Assembly (NCBI GenBank): GCA_900542555.1
Contig: UQNU01000014.1
Location: 1 to 40,478, forward strand
Source: an uncultured Collinsella sp.
Lineage (GTDB): Bacteria > Actinomycetota > Coriobacteriia > Coriobacteriales > Coriobacteriaceae
Length of the DNA: 40,478 bases
Reading direction: 5' to 3'
Shown: piece after piece, positions 1 to 7,494 of the stretch
How the letters are laid out: each line of letters starts with the position of its first letter
How positions within the stretch are numbered: the first letter of the stretch is position 1
Notes under the pieces: generated by a model
The model's input: only the letters and a program-made list of their open reading frames with translations
Told to the model about the DNA's origin: nothing
Database searches by the model: none
Program-made: the position numbers and the translations under genes

Positions 1-53
1 CCCCTGACCTCTTGACTGCCAGTCAAGCGCTCTCCCAGCTGAGCTACGCCCCC
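1..53 (-). tRNA. tRNA-Ala(GGC), truncated by contig start
   Basis: Reverse strand reads acceptor GGGGGCG, D arm, and anticodon loop CTGGCAG (anticodon GGC), then stops at the window edge; the T arm and 3' acceptor strand (about 23 nt) are missing. The 53 bases present are identical to the same part of the complete tRNA-Ala at 39476-39551. The break reflects where the assembly stopped, not a broken gene. Confidence 0.93.
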
Positions 54-65
54 GTGCGAAGAAGT

Positions 66-94
66 ACTATACGGGAACTCGGACGGCGATGCAA
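66..94 (-). promoter_or_regulatory. Promoter of the truncated tRNA-Ala
   Basis: On the minus strand TTGCAT (89-94) and TATAGT (66-71) are separated by exactly 17 nt, placing the start point a few bases before the tRNA 5' end at 53. The second tRNA-Ala copy has the same two hexamers and the same spacing, although the spacer sequence differs, which supports a real sigma-70-type promoter. Confidence 0.8.
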
Positions 95-296
95 GGACAA
101 TTTTGGAAAAACTTTCTGCGGCGCGGCGCGGGTGCGCCCGATCGGGCCCGAATCGCCCGAAAAGGCCCGCGGGGCGCGCCCCGCGGGCGGCGTCCACGCC
201 GCCGCCCGAGTTGTTTGGGTCCTCCGGCCGCCTCGGGGGCCGCCCGCGCGGCGGCCGTGCGCCTTGACGGGCCCATTCGACCGCCCCCGGGGACCT

Positions 297-462
297 CCCG
301 CCACGAAACCGGCCCATCTACTACGTTTGGGCATCATCCCCCGACCACGCCGATATGGCCGAAATGAAAACCGCAGGTAGACGTCCTGCGGTTTTCGCGG
401 AATACGGGGTATGGTCGAGGGGTCGGGGTAAAACGTAGTAGATGGGCAGGTTTCGTGGCGGG
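297..462 (-). repeat. 166-bp palindromic element, copy 1
   Basis: Outer arms are 297-328 and 431-462: CCCGCCACGAAACC plus CATCTACTACGTTT on the left and their complements on the right, with about one mismatch in the arms. A second, nested hairpin sits in the middle (AAAACCGCAGG ... CCTGCGGTTTT, about 366-395). The reverse complement of this copy aligns over its whole length with copy 2 at 6626-6788, so the element has an orientation and the two copies face opposite ways. No open reading frame explains the pattern. It could be a MITE-like non-autonomous element or a structured RNA/terminator. The rest of 54-513 is GC-rich spacer with no gene I can support. Confidence 0.8.
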
Positions 463-513
463 AGCATCGCAGGCAGCCGACCGAGGGCGCCCGGAAGTGT
501 GCGGGGCACCCGC

Positions 514-1670
514 CTAACGACCGATTTCCAGCCAATTGCACAGCACGTTGGCTCGTAACTCCATTTCCGTCGTCTTTTGCGCCTTAGTTTTGCACCTATA
601 GCGCAATTTCAAGCGCGAGCAAAGACTTCGGACGATCGCGTCAAGCTGCTCTGCATCGTTAAGCATGTCATGCGTAACCAGAAAGACGTCATACCCCATG
701 CTTTGCAGGGCTGTCATGCGTTTGGCATCGTGGTCGAGCACGGCGCCTGATCCGTGAATGACCTCCCCCTGAATCTCCACAATGCCTGCCTTCATTATGG
801 TTGGATTTACGATCACGATATCCCCGTAGCAAACTTTTTGCCCTGCAATGCTCTGCGCCGATGCGGTAAGCGGCGTAAGGTCGTTGACGTAAACGTTTCG
901 AAAGCCGGCACCACCGCAAGAGCGAGGGAACGATAGCAATAGAATTCCTGCAACTTCAAGCGGAGAGGCTGCTATACCCGTCACCATCTGCGCGGCGTTG
1001 TAAACCTTATACCCCACTTTCGTCTTTTCATCTTACTGGCGTACTCGTGAAGCTCACGTAATTCGATGAGCGGCTTCCTCATCCAGAGCGAAGTGCCCTT
1101 TAGCTTTGTTACCTCTTTCGTTTTATTTTGTCCGTTGGGCCCCTTCGCATTTACCTGTTCTTTGACTTTTATGCGCGCATAAACGCGTTTCCATTGTTGT
1201 TCGTCTTGGCTTTCATCGAGGTCAAAGAGGGATTCGGTGGTTGCATTCTCAGCAGCGTCTTTGCCTTTGTCTAGTTCCGCTTCTGCTGCGGCGGTGGGCT
1301 CAAAGACCGAGAACCACCCGCAGAATTCGTACATGGCAAGGACAAGATCGGTTGGAGACACAAAGCGCGCCATGGTAAATAGCGTCGCAAGTGGATTGGT
1401 AATCCTAAAGTTCATCGCGGTTTCCAGTGTGCTGCCCACCCCCGAAGCATCATCACAGTGGATTGTTGTCCGTAATCCTGAATGGTAGTTAACGCCACCG
1501 GGCACTGTTGTGGTAATAATCGGGGTCTTAAGAACATCGGTTACGAAGGGTGATTGGGCCAGGACTCGCCAGCCGTCTTCGGAACTTGGCAGGCGCGGGT
1601 AGAGGTCGCGTACCTGGGGTGGGCAGCGCCAGTAGCGGAATGCGGTGTTTGCGCAGACGATCTCGTCCAT
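514..1670 (-). pseudogene. DUF559/AbiEi-like protein, frameshifted
   Basis: Two overlapping reading frames make one protein of about 385 aa. The first (1670 to 981, ATG preceded by GGGGAG) holds the N-terminal 229 aa. The second (1017 to 514) continues with a segment of the form ASPLEVAGILLLSFPRSCGG and then a Vsr/DUF559-type endonuclease-like core (VEIQGEVIH, then DHDAKRM.AL.SMGYDVFLVT). The frames switch near 1012-1018, at AAAGTGGGG, where one missing A would restore CGA-AAA-GTG-GGG-TAT. Proteins of this kind in Coriobacteria often keep an E-x-D...H pattern in the core; here it reads E-x-Q...H, so even a repaired protein may be inactive. Family assignment rests on remembered motif resemblance. 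Function unknown, possibly an AbiEi-like antitoxin or a nuclease. Confidence 0.6.
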
Positions 1671-2008
1671 GTTGGTCTCCCCTGGGGTTGGCCGCAGGCT
1701 GTGCGGAATGCGGGTGAGGCCGATTATCTATGGGGTCATCACGCGGGTAAGTACCGGAAGCTGACCAAACGCTGACCAAAAACTTGACGCGCTCGAATGA
1801 AAGGCAGCCGCGAGGCACATAACTCGCCGGCACAGGTCGTGGGCTAAAGGTTCATGTCTCCACATTTGCTAACAGATCGCATGGCAAATTCAATGAAAGA
1901 ACGCATGGGCTTTATGCAAAACCGGTGATGACGTCAGCACGGGAGAGACGTGCTACAAACAACGCTTTTGAGAACTTCGATTGGATTTTGGTGTCAGCCT
2001 TGGTGTCA
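1671..2008. other. Non-coding spacer
   Basis: No supported gene. It contains short direct repeats (GCTGACCAAA twice near 1760-1780, TGGTGTCA twice near 1990-2008) next to the tRNA-Val, of the kind left by integrase genes or attachment sites, but no integrase can be recognised. Confidence 0.4.
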
Positions 2009-2044
2009 AAAAGAAAAAGGTCAGAGGCTAAACACCACTGACCT
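2007..2044 (-). terminator. Terminator of tRNA-Val
   Basis: On the minus strand the hairpin AGGTCAG ... CTGACCT (stem arms 2038-2044 and 2018-2024) is followed by TTTTTCTTTTT. It lies about 10 nt downstream of the tRNA 3' end, a standard intrinsic terminator position. Confidence 0.8.
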
Positions 2045-2054
2045 GTGCTTTAGA

Positions 2055-2129
2055 TGGTGGGCGATACAAGATTCGAACTTGTGACCCCATCCGTGTGAAG
2101 GATATGCTCTACCCCTGAGCCAATCGCCC
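2055..2129 (-). tRNA. tRNA-Val(CAC)
   Basis: A 75-nt cloverleaf with encoded CCA. The acceptor stem GGGCGAT pairs with ATCGCCC, the anticodon loop is TTCACAC (anticodon CAC), and the T arm carries GTTCGAAT. It marks the left edge of the accessory island and could be its integration site, though no intact integrase remains. Confidence 0.93.
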
Positions 2130-2267
2130 GTCGCCTTTCGGCAAAAGAGATACTATCATAGCCGCGCGTGGTTTACCAAGAACTTTTTGCCGCCGATTTT
2201 AAATTCGTGGGCACAAACCGCGCCACCGCAATATGGATAGCCGACAAACCAGCAGCTAAACAGTCCT

Positions 2268-3056
2268 TTATCGTTTAATCCACGAGGTCTCGGGACGGCA
2301 GATAAGACGCGCGTTGTTGTAGGCCATGTCGAGCGTGAGGCAGGTGCGCGCGGCGTAGAAGCCGTCCTCGCGCTGGATGGTCAGCGCCAGCTCGGGCTTG
2401 TCGCCGGTCAGGCACAGCGGCAGGAGCAGCTGGATCCGACCGCCGTAGAACTGCGGCACCGCGAGCGTGTAGTTGGCGGCGGCGCGGCGGGCGGCCTCGA
2501 CGACGGCGCCCTCAAAGGCGCGGCGCAGCAGCAGCGAGTTGCCCTCCCCCATCAGGCTGGCGGGAATTCGAGTCAGGTTCTCCTCGTCGCCCAGAATGTG
2601 GTCGATGTTGGAACGGATGGGCAGGCGGTAGTCAAAGACCAGCTCGGAGGGGTCCTCGGCAAAGCGCACGCGGCACGGTAAGTACTCAAATGAGACCAGC
2701 ATGGGGTCGCTTTCCTTAAAGAAACCCTTCAAAAACCAGCGTTGGCGCGCATCGGACTTGGTGTTGGGCTCAAACAGGCCGTAGATGGTCTCGTAGCGGC
2801 GTGTGTACAGGCCGGTGTTGAACAGGCAGCGGTCGTCGTCGAACACCAGTGGCAGGTTGGACGGAGCGGTCTGGTCCACGTCGCGCTCGGTCAAAAACAC
2901 CGCGCGGCTAAACGAGAACGACAGGTAGTTTTTGAGGATGCGGTTGCTGGGACCCCAGTCCTCGGGATCGGCGAGGTCGGCCAGACGGTCGTAGCAGGGC
3001 TCGGGGCAAAACGCAAAGTCGTAGACATTGCTGCACAGGGTGCTGGGGATTTCCAT
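2268..3056 (-). CDS. DUF3825 domain protein
   Basis: A 262-aa protein of the DUF3825 family. Recognisable features are the N-terminal segment SFSFSRAVFLTERD, CLFNTGLYTRRYETIYGLFEPN in the middle, RWFLKGFF, and a C-terminal stretch ending TCLTLDMAYNNARLICRPE (about residues 232-257). It has no signal peptide or membrane segment, so it should be cytosolic. The family's biochemical role is not established; members often lie in accessory regions next to nucleotide- or RNA-related genes. The ATG at 3056 lacks a strong ribosome-binding site, and no better in-frame start is visible. It stands alone, between tRNA-Val and the Fic/Doc pair, all on the minus strand. Confidence 0.75.
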   Translation of the reverse strand: MEIPSTLCSNVYDFAFCPEPCYDRLADLADPEDWGPSNRILKNYLSFSFSRAVFLTERDVDQTAPSNLPLVFDDDRCLFNTGLYTRRYETIYGLFEPNTKSDARQRWFLKGFFKESDPMLVSFEYLPCRVRFAEDPSELVFDYRLPIRSNIDHILGDEENLTRIPASLMGEGNSLLLRRAFEGAVVEAARRAAANYTLAVPQFYGGRIQLLLPLCLTGDKPELALTIQREDGFYAARTCLTLDMAYNNARLICRPETSWIKR

Positions 3057-3101
3057 GTGGCGTCCAATCCATTCAATAACCGGCGTGCGGATGCTTAGAT
3101 T

Positions 3102-3617
3102 CTATACGCGCGACGGGTCGATCGTGTCCGTAACGCAACCGCGGCGAAGCTCTTCGGCGAGTTCGCTGGTCGCGTGGCTTCCGGAAACGAGGTCCTGGAT
3201 CCAGGCGTAGTACTGGTTGTCTTTGGGCTCGGGGGCGTCGGACAGCACGACCGGAGCGCCGGCGAGCCTTAAGACGGACAACGCAAAGACAAGGCTGGTG
3301 CGCTTGTTGCCGTCCTCGAAGATGTGGTCCTTGACCATGTGCTCGGCCACGTAGGTGGCCTGGTCAAAGATGTCCGCGAATCGATCGGCCGGCGATTGGC
3401 CGAATATCGTACAGAATGCACCCGCAAGCACAGACTCGACGCGTCCAAGCTCATGCGCGGCCCGGTCGCCCGTGGCGTCGGTCGTATAGCAGCGCCCGAC
3501 CGTCATCAGCGTGCTGTGAAGGCGCATCACGGCCGCGGCCATGACTTCGAGCGATTCGGCATCGTCGAGCACGAGCGGCGCGACGGGAATCCCTTGCCCT
3601 CCAACAGCCGCCATCAT
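3102..3617 (-). CDS. Fic/Doc family toxin
   Basis: A 171-aa Fic-fold protein. The active-site signature HIFEDGNKR (residues 98-106) matches H-x-F-x-D/N-G-N-K-R, the loop that binds nucleotide phosphates in Fic AMP-transferases and in Doc kinases. It is preceded by a helix with ESVLAGAF and FGQ, typical of the Doc side of the family. The spacing and length suit a Doc-like 'death on curing' toxin that modifies a translation factor; the exact activity cannot be told from sequence. Its ATG overlaps the stop codon of the small upstream gene (ATGA), so the two are translationally coupled, as expected of an antitoxin-toxin pair. Confidence 0.82.
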   Translation of the reverse strand: MMAAVGGQGIPVAPLVLDDAESLEVMAAAVMRLHSTLMTVGRCYTTDATGDRAAHELGRVESVLAGAFCTIFGQSPADRFADIFDQATYVAEHMVKDHIFEDGNKRTSLVFALSVLRLAGAPVVLSDAPEPKDNQYYAWIQDLVSGSHATSELAEELRRGCVTDTIDPSRV

Positions 3618-3835
3618 GAGTTCTCCAAGAGCCTGAGCGCGTTGGGCATGTCCGCAATGGTCAGCCGAACGGCCTCGTCGATCAAAGTGGTGCTGTCCGG
3701 ATCATCGGGTAACGTGCGGGGTGCTTTCGGCGCGATAGGGTCGGTTGCATGTGCTGTACAGTCGTCAAAAGTCATGCTTTCAGGATAGTTGTAGCAATAA
3801 CTATCAGGCCGTGTCGTTGAATCTAACGTTTTCAT
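3614..3835 (-). CDS. Small putative antitoxin to Fic/Doc
   Basis: A 73-aa protein encoded immediately upstream of the Fic/Doc gene, overlapping it by 4 nt. The start has a good ribosome-binding site (GAAGGACGG, about 7 nt upstream). The N-terminal half is rich in D, T, P and S and probably unstructured; the C-terminal half (about residues 48-70) is predicted helical. I see no clear [S/T]-x-x-x-E-[G/N] inhibitory motif of the FicA class and no Phd DNA-binding segment, so it may be a new antitoxin type. The assignment is from position. Confidence 0.55.
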   Translation of the reverse strand: MKTLDSTTRPDSYCYNYPESMTFDDCTAHATDPIAPKAPRTLPDDPDSTTLIDEAVRLTIADMPNALRLLENS

Positions 3836-3919
3836 CGCGCCGTCCTTCTGCTGGCTGAATCCGAGCGTTTAACCCGAGCATTTCGACCATGCAACGTAAA
3901 TAGATTTTTCTTGAGGCAA

Positions 3920-4234
3920 TCAGTCAACGCTGTCCAAGCGTTTAGATGCCAGGTCGAAAACCTTGCCCTTGTCCCTTGCACCTATTGCGATGATTTGAAC
4001 TACTTCGACGCGCCCATCGCGGATGCGATAAATTACGCGAATGCCATCTGTGCGAAACTTAAGTTCCCGACAACCTGCAAGAAGGCCCGAAAGTGGCTTG
4101 CCAATTTCATCGGCCCGAAGTGCAAGACGCGCAATACCTTTGTCCACCATAGCGCGAACTGAACCATCGAGTGACAGATACTCTTTCTCGGCGGTCTTGT
4201 CGTAAAACTCGACCTTAAACCTAGCCACGTTCAC
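3920..4234 (-). CDS. RelE/ParE-family toxin
   Basis: A 104-aa protein with the RelE/ParE fold pattern: an N-terminal strand (FKVEFYDKTAEKEYLSLD), two helices, then CRELKFRTDGIRVIYRI and a final strand VVQIIAIGARDKGKVFD. Basic and aromatic residues (K/R at CRELKFR and IRVIYRIR) sit where the mRNA-cleaving members hold catalytic residues. It likely acts as a ribosome-dependent mRNA interferase, though a ParE-like gyrase poison cannot be excluded. The ATG overlaps the stop of the upstream antitoxin by 4 nt. Confidence 0.82.
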   Translation of the reverse strand: MNVARFKVEFYDKTAEKEYLSLDGSVRAMVDKGIARLALRADEIGKPLSGLLAGCRELKFRTDGIRVIYRIRDGRVEVVQIIAIGARDKGKVFDLASKRLDSVD

Positions 4235-4599
4235 TCGAACAGCTCCTCATCGGAAATGGGATCGGTCGCCTCGGCTTCTAGCATGGCCTCGAACCTCTCA
4301 CGTCCCACGGTATCGGAGAACGGGATGCCCTTGCGATTCGAACCAGCGTCGCCCCGTGCGAGCCTTGCAGCTGCTATGGCGTGTAGGCGCTCCTCTCGGA
4401 GCTGTTCGAGTTCAACCGCCATCGCCTCGAATTCGTCGAAGCCGACGATAACAGTATCGATGCCATCGTTCCTGTCTGAGACAAATTGCGGCTCCCTTCG
4501 AGCGCGACGCCTCGCTTCGCCAAAATTTTTGCTTGCCTGCGTCGAGGTCAGTACCTGTTCGCGTCCGAAAACGAGTTTCTTGTCTATCACGGCAACCAT
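4231..4599 (-). CDS. Phd/YefM-family antitoxin
   Basis: A 122-aa antitoxin. After a short N-terminal strand, residues 18-45 carry the Phd/YefM signature (TSTQASKNFGEARRRA followed by PQFVSDRNDG and VIVGFDEFE), the part that dimerises and binds operator DNA. The C-terminal half (LEQLREERLHAIAAARLARG and beyond) is the acidic, flexible region that would wrap the toxin. It overlaps the RelE-like gene by 4 nt. Two perfect palindromes lie over its promoter (4626-4660), so autorepression by the antitoxin-toxin complex is likely. Confidence 0.82.
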   Translation of the reverse strand: MVAVIDKKLVFGREQVLTSTQASKNFGEARRRARREPQFVSDRNDGIDTVIVGFDEFEAMAVELEQLREERLHAIAAARLARGDAGSNRKGIPFSDTVGRERFEAMLEAEATDPISDEELFE

Positions 4600-4625
4600 A
4601 GCAACCTCCCTTAAAATCTGTCTCT

Positions 4626-4660
4626 AATACGTATTATAGTTCCCTTTAAATACGTACGTA
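4626..4660 (-). promoter_or_regulatory. Promoter and operator of relE/phd-like operon
   Basis: On the minus strand TATAAT (4632-4637) sits 17-18 nt from a weak -35 (TTACGT/TTTACG). Two perfect 10-bp palindromes, AATACGTATT (4626-4635) and TACGTACGTA (4651-4660), cover the -10 and -35 regions, 25 bp centre to centre. Both share the core TACGTA. This suits cooperative binding of antitoxin dimers. Confidence 0.72.
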
Positions 4661-4668
4661 AAGGAAAG

Positions 4669-5379
4669 TTAAACAGCAATACTCTCAGTCTTGATATTCT
4701 CGGATGAACAGGGTTTCGAGTTGTACTCTAGATCAACTGGTTGCCAGACGAGGTCCTCAATAGCGCAGTTTAGGGTGTTTGCGAGCGCCAGTGTCGAGGA
4801 GACCGATGCACGGCGCAGGTCGAGTTGGTTCTGCTCGTAGAGCTGTATAGCGCGAAGTTTAACTCCCGATTGGGTGGCGAGCTGTTTTTGCGTTAGTCCG
4901 GCCGCCTTACGTGCTGCCTTGAGGCCCTTTTTGTCTGCTTGAGCCTTGTTCCATTTTTCGATGATAATTCCAGCAAATTTGTCTTCGAGGGCTTCGTGGA
5001 GCGGATGGTATGATCCAATGACCCAATCGAACGGAGCAACTTCGAATAGGTCGCTAAAGCCCAGGCAGCTTGCCCATTGCGTATAGGCCAAAACCCAGCC
5101 CGCCCAGTATTGCGGGGAACGGTCGAATGGATAGATCTCCCTGCATTCGGCGGGCTTTAGCCCCGCACGGGCGATAATTTCGCGCGCAAGTTCGTCGCCC
5201 GACATGCCGCAGATAACACGTGGCATTCCGCGCTCAAACTGTTTTATCTCAAGAGCGTTCGATAGGATCGCCGTCAGCTCGGCTGGATTCAAGCCTTGGT
5301 CACAGAGGGCAAAATCGACTGCCTCGCCCAGCGTTCTCATGGCGTCCTCGAGATACATCTCACTGTATGCGCAGGTCAT
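4669..5379 (-). CDS. XRE-family HTH protein, partner of DUF3990
   Basis: A 236-aa protein with a C-terminal helix-turn-helix of the XRE/Cro type (about residues 153-212: GLKAARKAAGLTQKQLA, then SGVKLRAIQLYEQNQ). The N-terminal 150 aa form a helical domain of unknown family (SPQYWAGWVLAYTQWASCLGF). It overlaps the upstream DUF3990 gene by 20 nt if started at 5379. A start at 5358, one base after the upstream stop (TGA-G-ATG), would give termination-reinitiation coupling and is equally plausible. It is likely the DNA-binding antitoxin or repressor of the pair. The unusual order, toxin-like gene first, resembles HigBA. Confidence 0.75.
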   Translation of the reverse strand: MTCAYSEMYLEDAMRTLGEAVDFALCDQGLNPAELTAILSNALEIKQFERGMPRVICGMSGDELAREIIARAGLKPAECREIYPFDRSPQYWAGWVLAYTQWASCLGFSDLFEVAPFDWVIGSYHPLHEALEDKFAGIIIEKWNKAQADKKGLKAARKAAGLTQKQLATQSGVKLRAIQLYEQNQLDLRRASVSSTLALANTLNCAIEDLVWQPVDLEYNSKPCSSENIKTESIAV

Positions 5380-6028
5380 CTACTGTCATCCCCTCTCGAA
5401 CGATGTCGAAGATGCGGATTCCCTCAAACGGATTCTCGGAAAGTAGCTCCCGATACTGCCCCCTTGCCGCTTCATCTCGCTCCTTGGCCAATGGGCCGTA
5501 CTGAGCTTGAGGCGCACGTTCAAATCCAGCAAAACGAACGCTCTTAAAAGCGCGCTCGCTTTTGAGCACAATCTGCTCCCCCAGGTTGCCAAGCTTCATG
5601 GCACGACCCAGCTGCTCGACGGTGATCGTATTGTTTACAAACGCCCTGGCATAACTAAAGTATGAGTCATCCGCACGCCATCCTCTAATCACATCGCAAG
5701 CGTCGGTGTCGGGCAGAAAATAATCGTGGAGATATTCGCATGCCCCCACGGCGATGGCGGTGTCCTTGCGAAAAGAACGATGCTCAACGAGCAACGCTAT
5801 CCAATGCAGAACTGAATAATGCGGCGATAGTAAGTCGAGCAACTTGAGGTCTGCCATATCGAGTTCGTATCGATTTGTAAAGCCATCAGCATCTCCCGAG
5901 CATGCCCATTCCTTTGCAAGGTCAAGGCTTTCCGTGCAATAGAACCCCTGCCCATAATCGTTATGGACTTTTCCCAGGCCAAACTGGGGAACCTCAACAA
6001 TCTTCTGGGAACCATGCCACAGCTCCAT
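5360..6028 (-). CDS. DUF3990 (ADP-ribosyltransferase-like) protein
   Basis: A 222-aa DUF3990 member. The N-terminus MELWHGS with NDYGQGFYCTE (residues 23-33) matches the first two elements of the ADP-ribosyltransferase H-Y-E pattern (His in WHGS, Tyr in the G-x-GFYCT strand). The third, acidic element could be GEQIVLKSERA around residue 155. An NAD-dependent toxin activity is therefore plausible but untested for this family. The start is clear: AGGAGG lies 5 nt before the ATG at 6028. It is followed by an XRE protein and preceded by a long inverted repeat that probably serves as operator. Confidence 0.75.
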   Translation of the reverse strand: MELWHGSQKIVEVPQFGLGKVHNDYGQGFYCTESLDLAKEWACSGDADGFTNRYELDMADLKLLDLLSPHYSVLHWIALLVEHRSFRKDTAIAVGACEYLHDYFLPDTDACDVIRGWRADDSYFSYARAFVNNTITVEQLGRAMKLGNLGEQIVLKSERAFKSVRFAGFERAPQAQYGPLAKERDEAARGQYRELLSENPFEGIRIFDIVREGMTVDDLRIQ

Positions 6029-6044
6029 GTGAGCCTCCTAACGG

Positions 6045-6089
6045 GTATCGCTCTAACGATAGTCTAACATACTATCGTTAGAGCGATAC
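6045..6089. promoter_or_regulatory. 18-bp inverted repeat upstream of DUF3990/XRE pair
   Basis: Perfect arms GTATCGCTCTAACGATAG (6045-6062) and their complement (6072-6089) around a 9-nt spacer that itself contains another TCTAAC. It ends 17 nt before the DUF3990 start codon. The position and symmetry suit an operator for the XRE protein; a hairpin in the 5' UTR is the alternative. Confidence 0.7.
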
Positions 6090-6164
6090 TTGTACTGAAA
6101 GATCGAGAGGGCGAATGGAACCGATTCCAAGTTCATACCGGCTTCTAAGAATGTCGAATCCGAA

Positions 6165-6335
6165 AGTATGCGGCAAATTCCAGACTTGTCGACCACGCCG
6201 GGATACGTCAAAGCCTCCACCTGCGGTTTTGTTGGGAAAAATCGGGTTGTGCTCGGGGTTTGCTTAATTTTCCCCGTACTTCCGAAATATAGGCATTTTG
6301 TCAGCGATTTGAGGTGCCTTCGAGCGCCATGTTGA
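6165..6335 (+). repeat. Dispersed intergenic repeat, copy A
   Basis: It begins AGTATGCGGCAAA and contains GCGGTTTTGTT, GGGAAAAATCGGGTTGTG, TTTCCCCG and CGAAATATAGGCATTTTG. The same blocks in the same order recur at 7495-7799 with substitutions and internal duplication. Reading frames through it are not conserved between copies, so it is not treated as coding. The rest of 6090-6625 shows no gene I can support. Confidence 0.65.
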
Positions 6336-6625
6336 TGCTTCCGAGCCAAGAGCAATTGGTTAACGGACGAGTTAAGGCACACTATAGCTGCTATATCTTT
6401 AGTAATTAAAGCGGCGCATCCAAAGACACCCTCTTTCGAATCTTAACTAGACAGGGGCCGTGATCGCAAGGCGACGCAACTTAACGGAATGAACGGTTTC
6501 CGAGGGTCATAACGCATTTTTTGGGGTATCGACGTTACCGGCCGCAACGGTTGCGGACGCTCGAATCGACATTCTTCGTATCGGAATTTGTACCAAGGCG
6601 AATTTCGCGGCTTCCGGAGACGCAA

Positions 6626-6788
6626 CGCCACGAAACCGGCCCATCTACTACGTTTAACCCCGACCAGCCGACCATATCCCGGATTTCGCAAAAACCGCAG
6701 GCCGTCTACCTGCGGTTTTATTATTAACGAAAACGGAATGGTCGGGGGATGCCGGCCAAACGTAGTAGATGGGCGGCTATCGTGGCGG
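6626..6788 (+). repeat. Palindromic element, copy 2
   Basis: The same directional element as 297-462 in the opposite orientation: CGCCACGAAACC and CATCTACTACGTTT at the left end, complementary sequence ending GTGGCG at the right, and the inner hairpin AAAACCGCAGG / CCTGCGGTTTT (about 6693-6720). The outer palindrome extends slightly further here (AACGCCACG against CGTGGCGGGCGTT). No clear target-site duplication is visible. Confidence 0.8.
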
Positions 6789-6941
6789 GCGTTCCGTAGA
6801 GCGGTCGGAATGGCACCGGAAAGGCGGGCCGTGGCCGCGCGCCACGCGCGCCTCGCCCTTCACAAGTTTATGAGTTTTAGTATCCAAAGCCGAGGGAACA
6901 TGTTAAATGCAGTCAGTAAACCCGCCCGGCCTCTGGATGTA

Positions 6942-7112
6942 TCAGCTCTGGCGCTGCCTGAAAATACGCAACGCTTCCTCTGGCTCGGGAATATCATCGA
7001 CGATAACTTTCCAGGCGAGGGATCGAACTACTTCTCGATATCCATGTGCTACGAAGTTTCGAAAGCCCCTAATATCGTTCCATGGATACTCCGGAAAAGC
7101 TCCTCGTCCCGT
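6942..7112 (-). pseudogene. C-terminal remnant of a HEPN (DUF86-like) toxin
   Basis: Directly after the MNT stop codon, and in the same frame, 56 codons follow that contain FRNFVAHGYRE (about codons 17-27) and WKVIVDDIPE before a stop at 6942-6944. R-N-x-x-x-H-x-Y is the catalytic motif of HEPN RNase toxins of the MNT-HEPN class, and the trailing DDIPE-E segment is typical of their C-terminus. The N-terminal 60-70 residues and a start codon are missing. A deletion appears to have removed the toxin's 5' half and left its 3' half fused behind the antitoxin stop. No function expected. Confidence 0.72.
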
Positions 7113-7412
7113 TTACGCCGCCTTAAAGAGACGCACCTCATCCTTTTCAATGCTCTTGCGGAATGCAGGACGCATATGCTCGGGAGGGTTGGTGACAATC
7201 TCAACATCTCGCCCGAGCTCTTTTTCGAGCTCAAGGGAGAGTTCGTATAGTGTGCCGAACGTCATTGTTTCACCGCAGACTAGACGCAAATCGATATCGC
7301 TATCTGGCGTTTGCTCGCCACGGGCGAAGGAGCCAAATAGATATGCCTCGCGGACGTCGTAACGAGACAGCACACGAGAAACAGCAGCGGATATGTCGAC
7401 AAGCGTAATCAT
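7113..7412 (-). CDS. MNT-type nucleotidyltransferase antitoxin
   Basis: A 99-aa minimal nucleotidyltransferase. GSFARG (residues 27-32) and DSDIDL (37-42) are the G-S-x10-D-x-D active site. MNT proteins of this size are antitoxins that pair with HEPN RNases and inactivate them by adenylylation. The partner here is reduced to a C-terminal fragment just downstream (6942-7112), leaving an orphan antitoxin that could still act on related toxins from elsewhere. It stands near dispersed repeats on both sides. Confidence 0.82.
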   Translation of the reverse strand: MITLVDISAAVSRVLSRYDVREAYLFGSFARGEQTPDSDIDLRLVCGETMTFGTLYELSLELEKELGRDVEIVTNPPEHMRPAFRKSIEKDEVRLFKAA

Positions 7413-7494
7413 GTCTCAATTTTACTTACCGATTGAATGGAAGGCAATTGCCATGCGCCCGTTCCACAGGCCCTAGAGAGGGGCTGTATCCGGT

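Noticed and set aside
12..541. Several overlapping open frames in the GC-rich leader
   Set aside because: Arg/Pro/Gly-rich frames on both strands with no motif; they run through the tRNA and the palindromic element.
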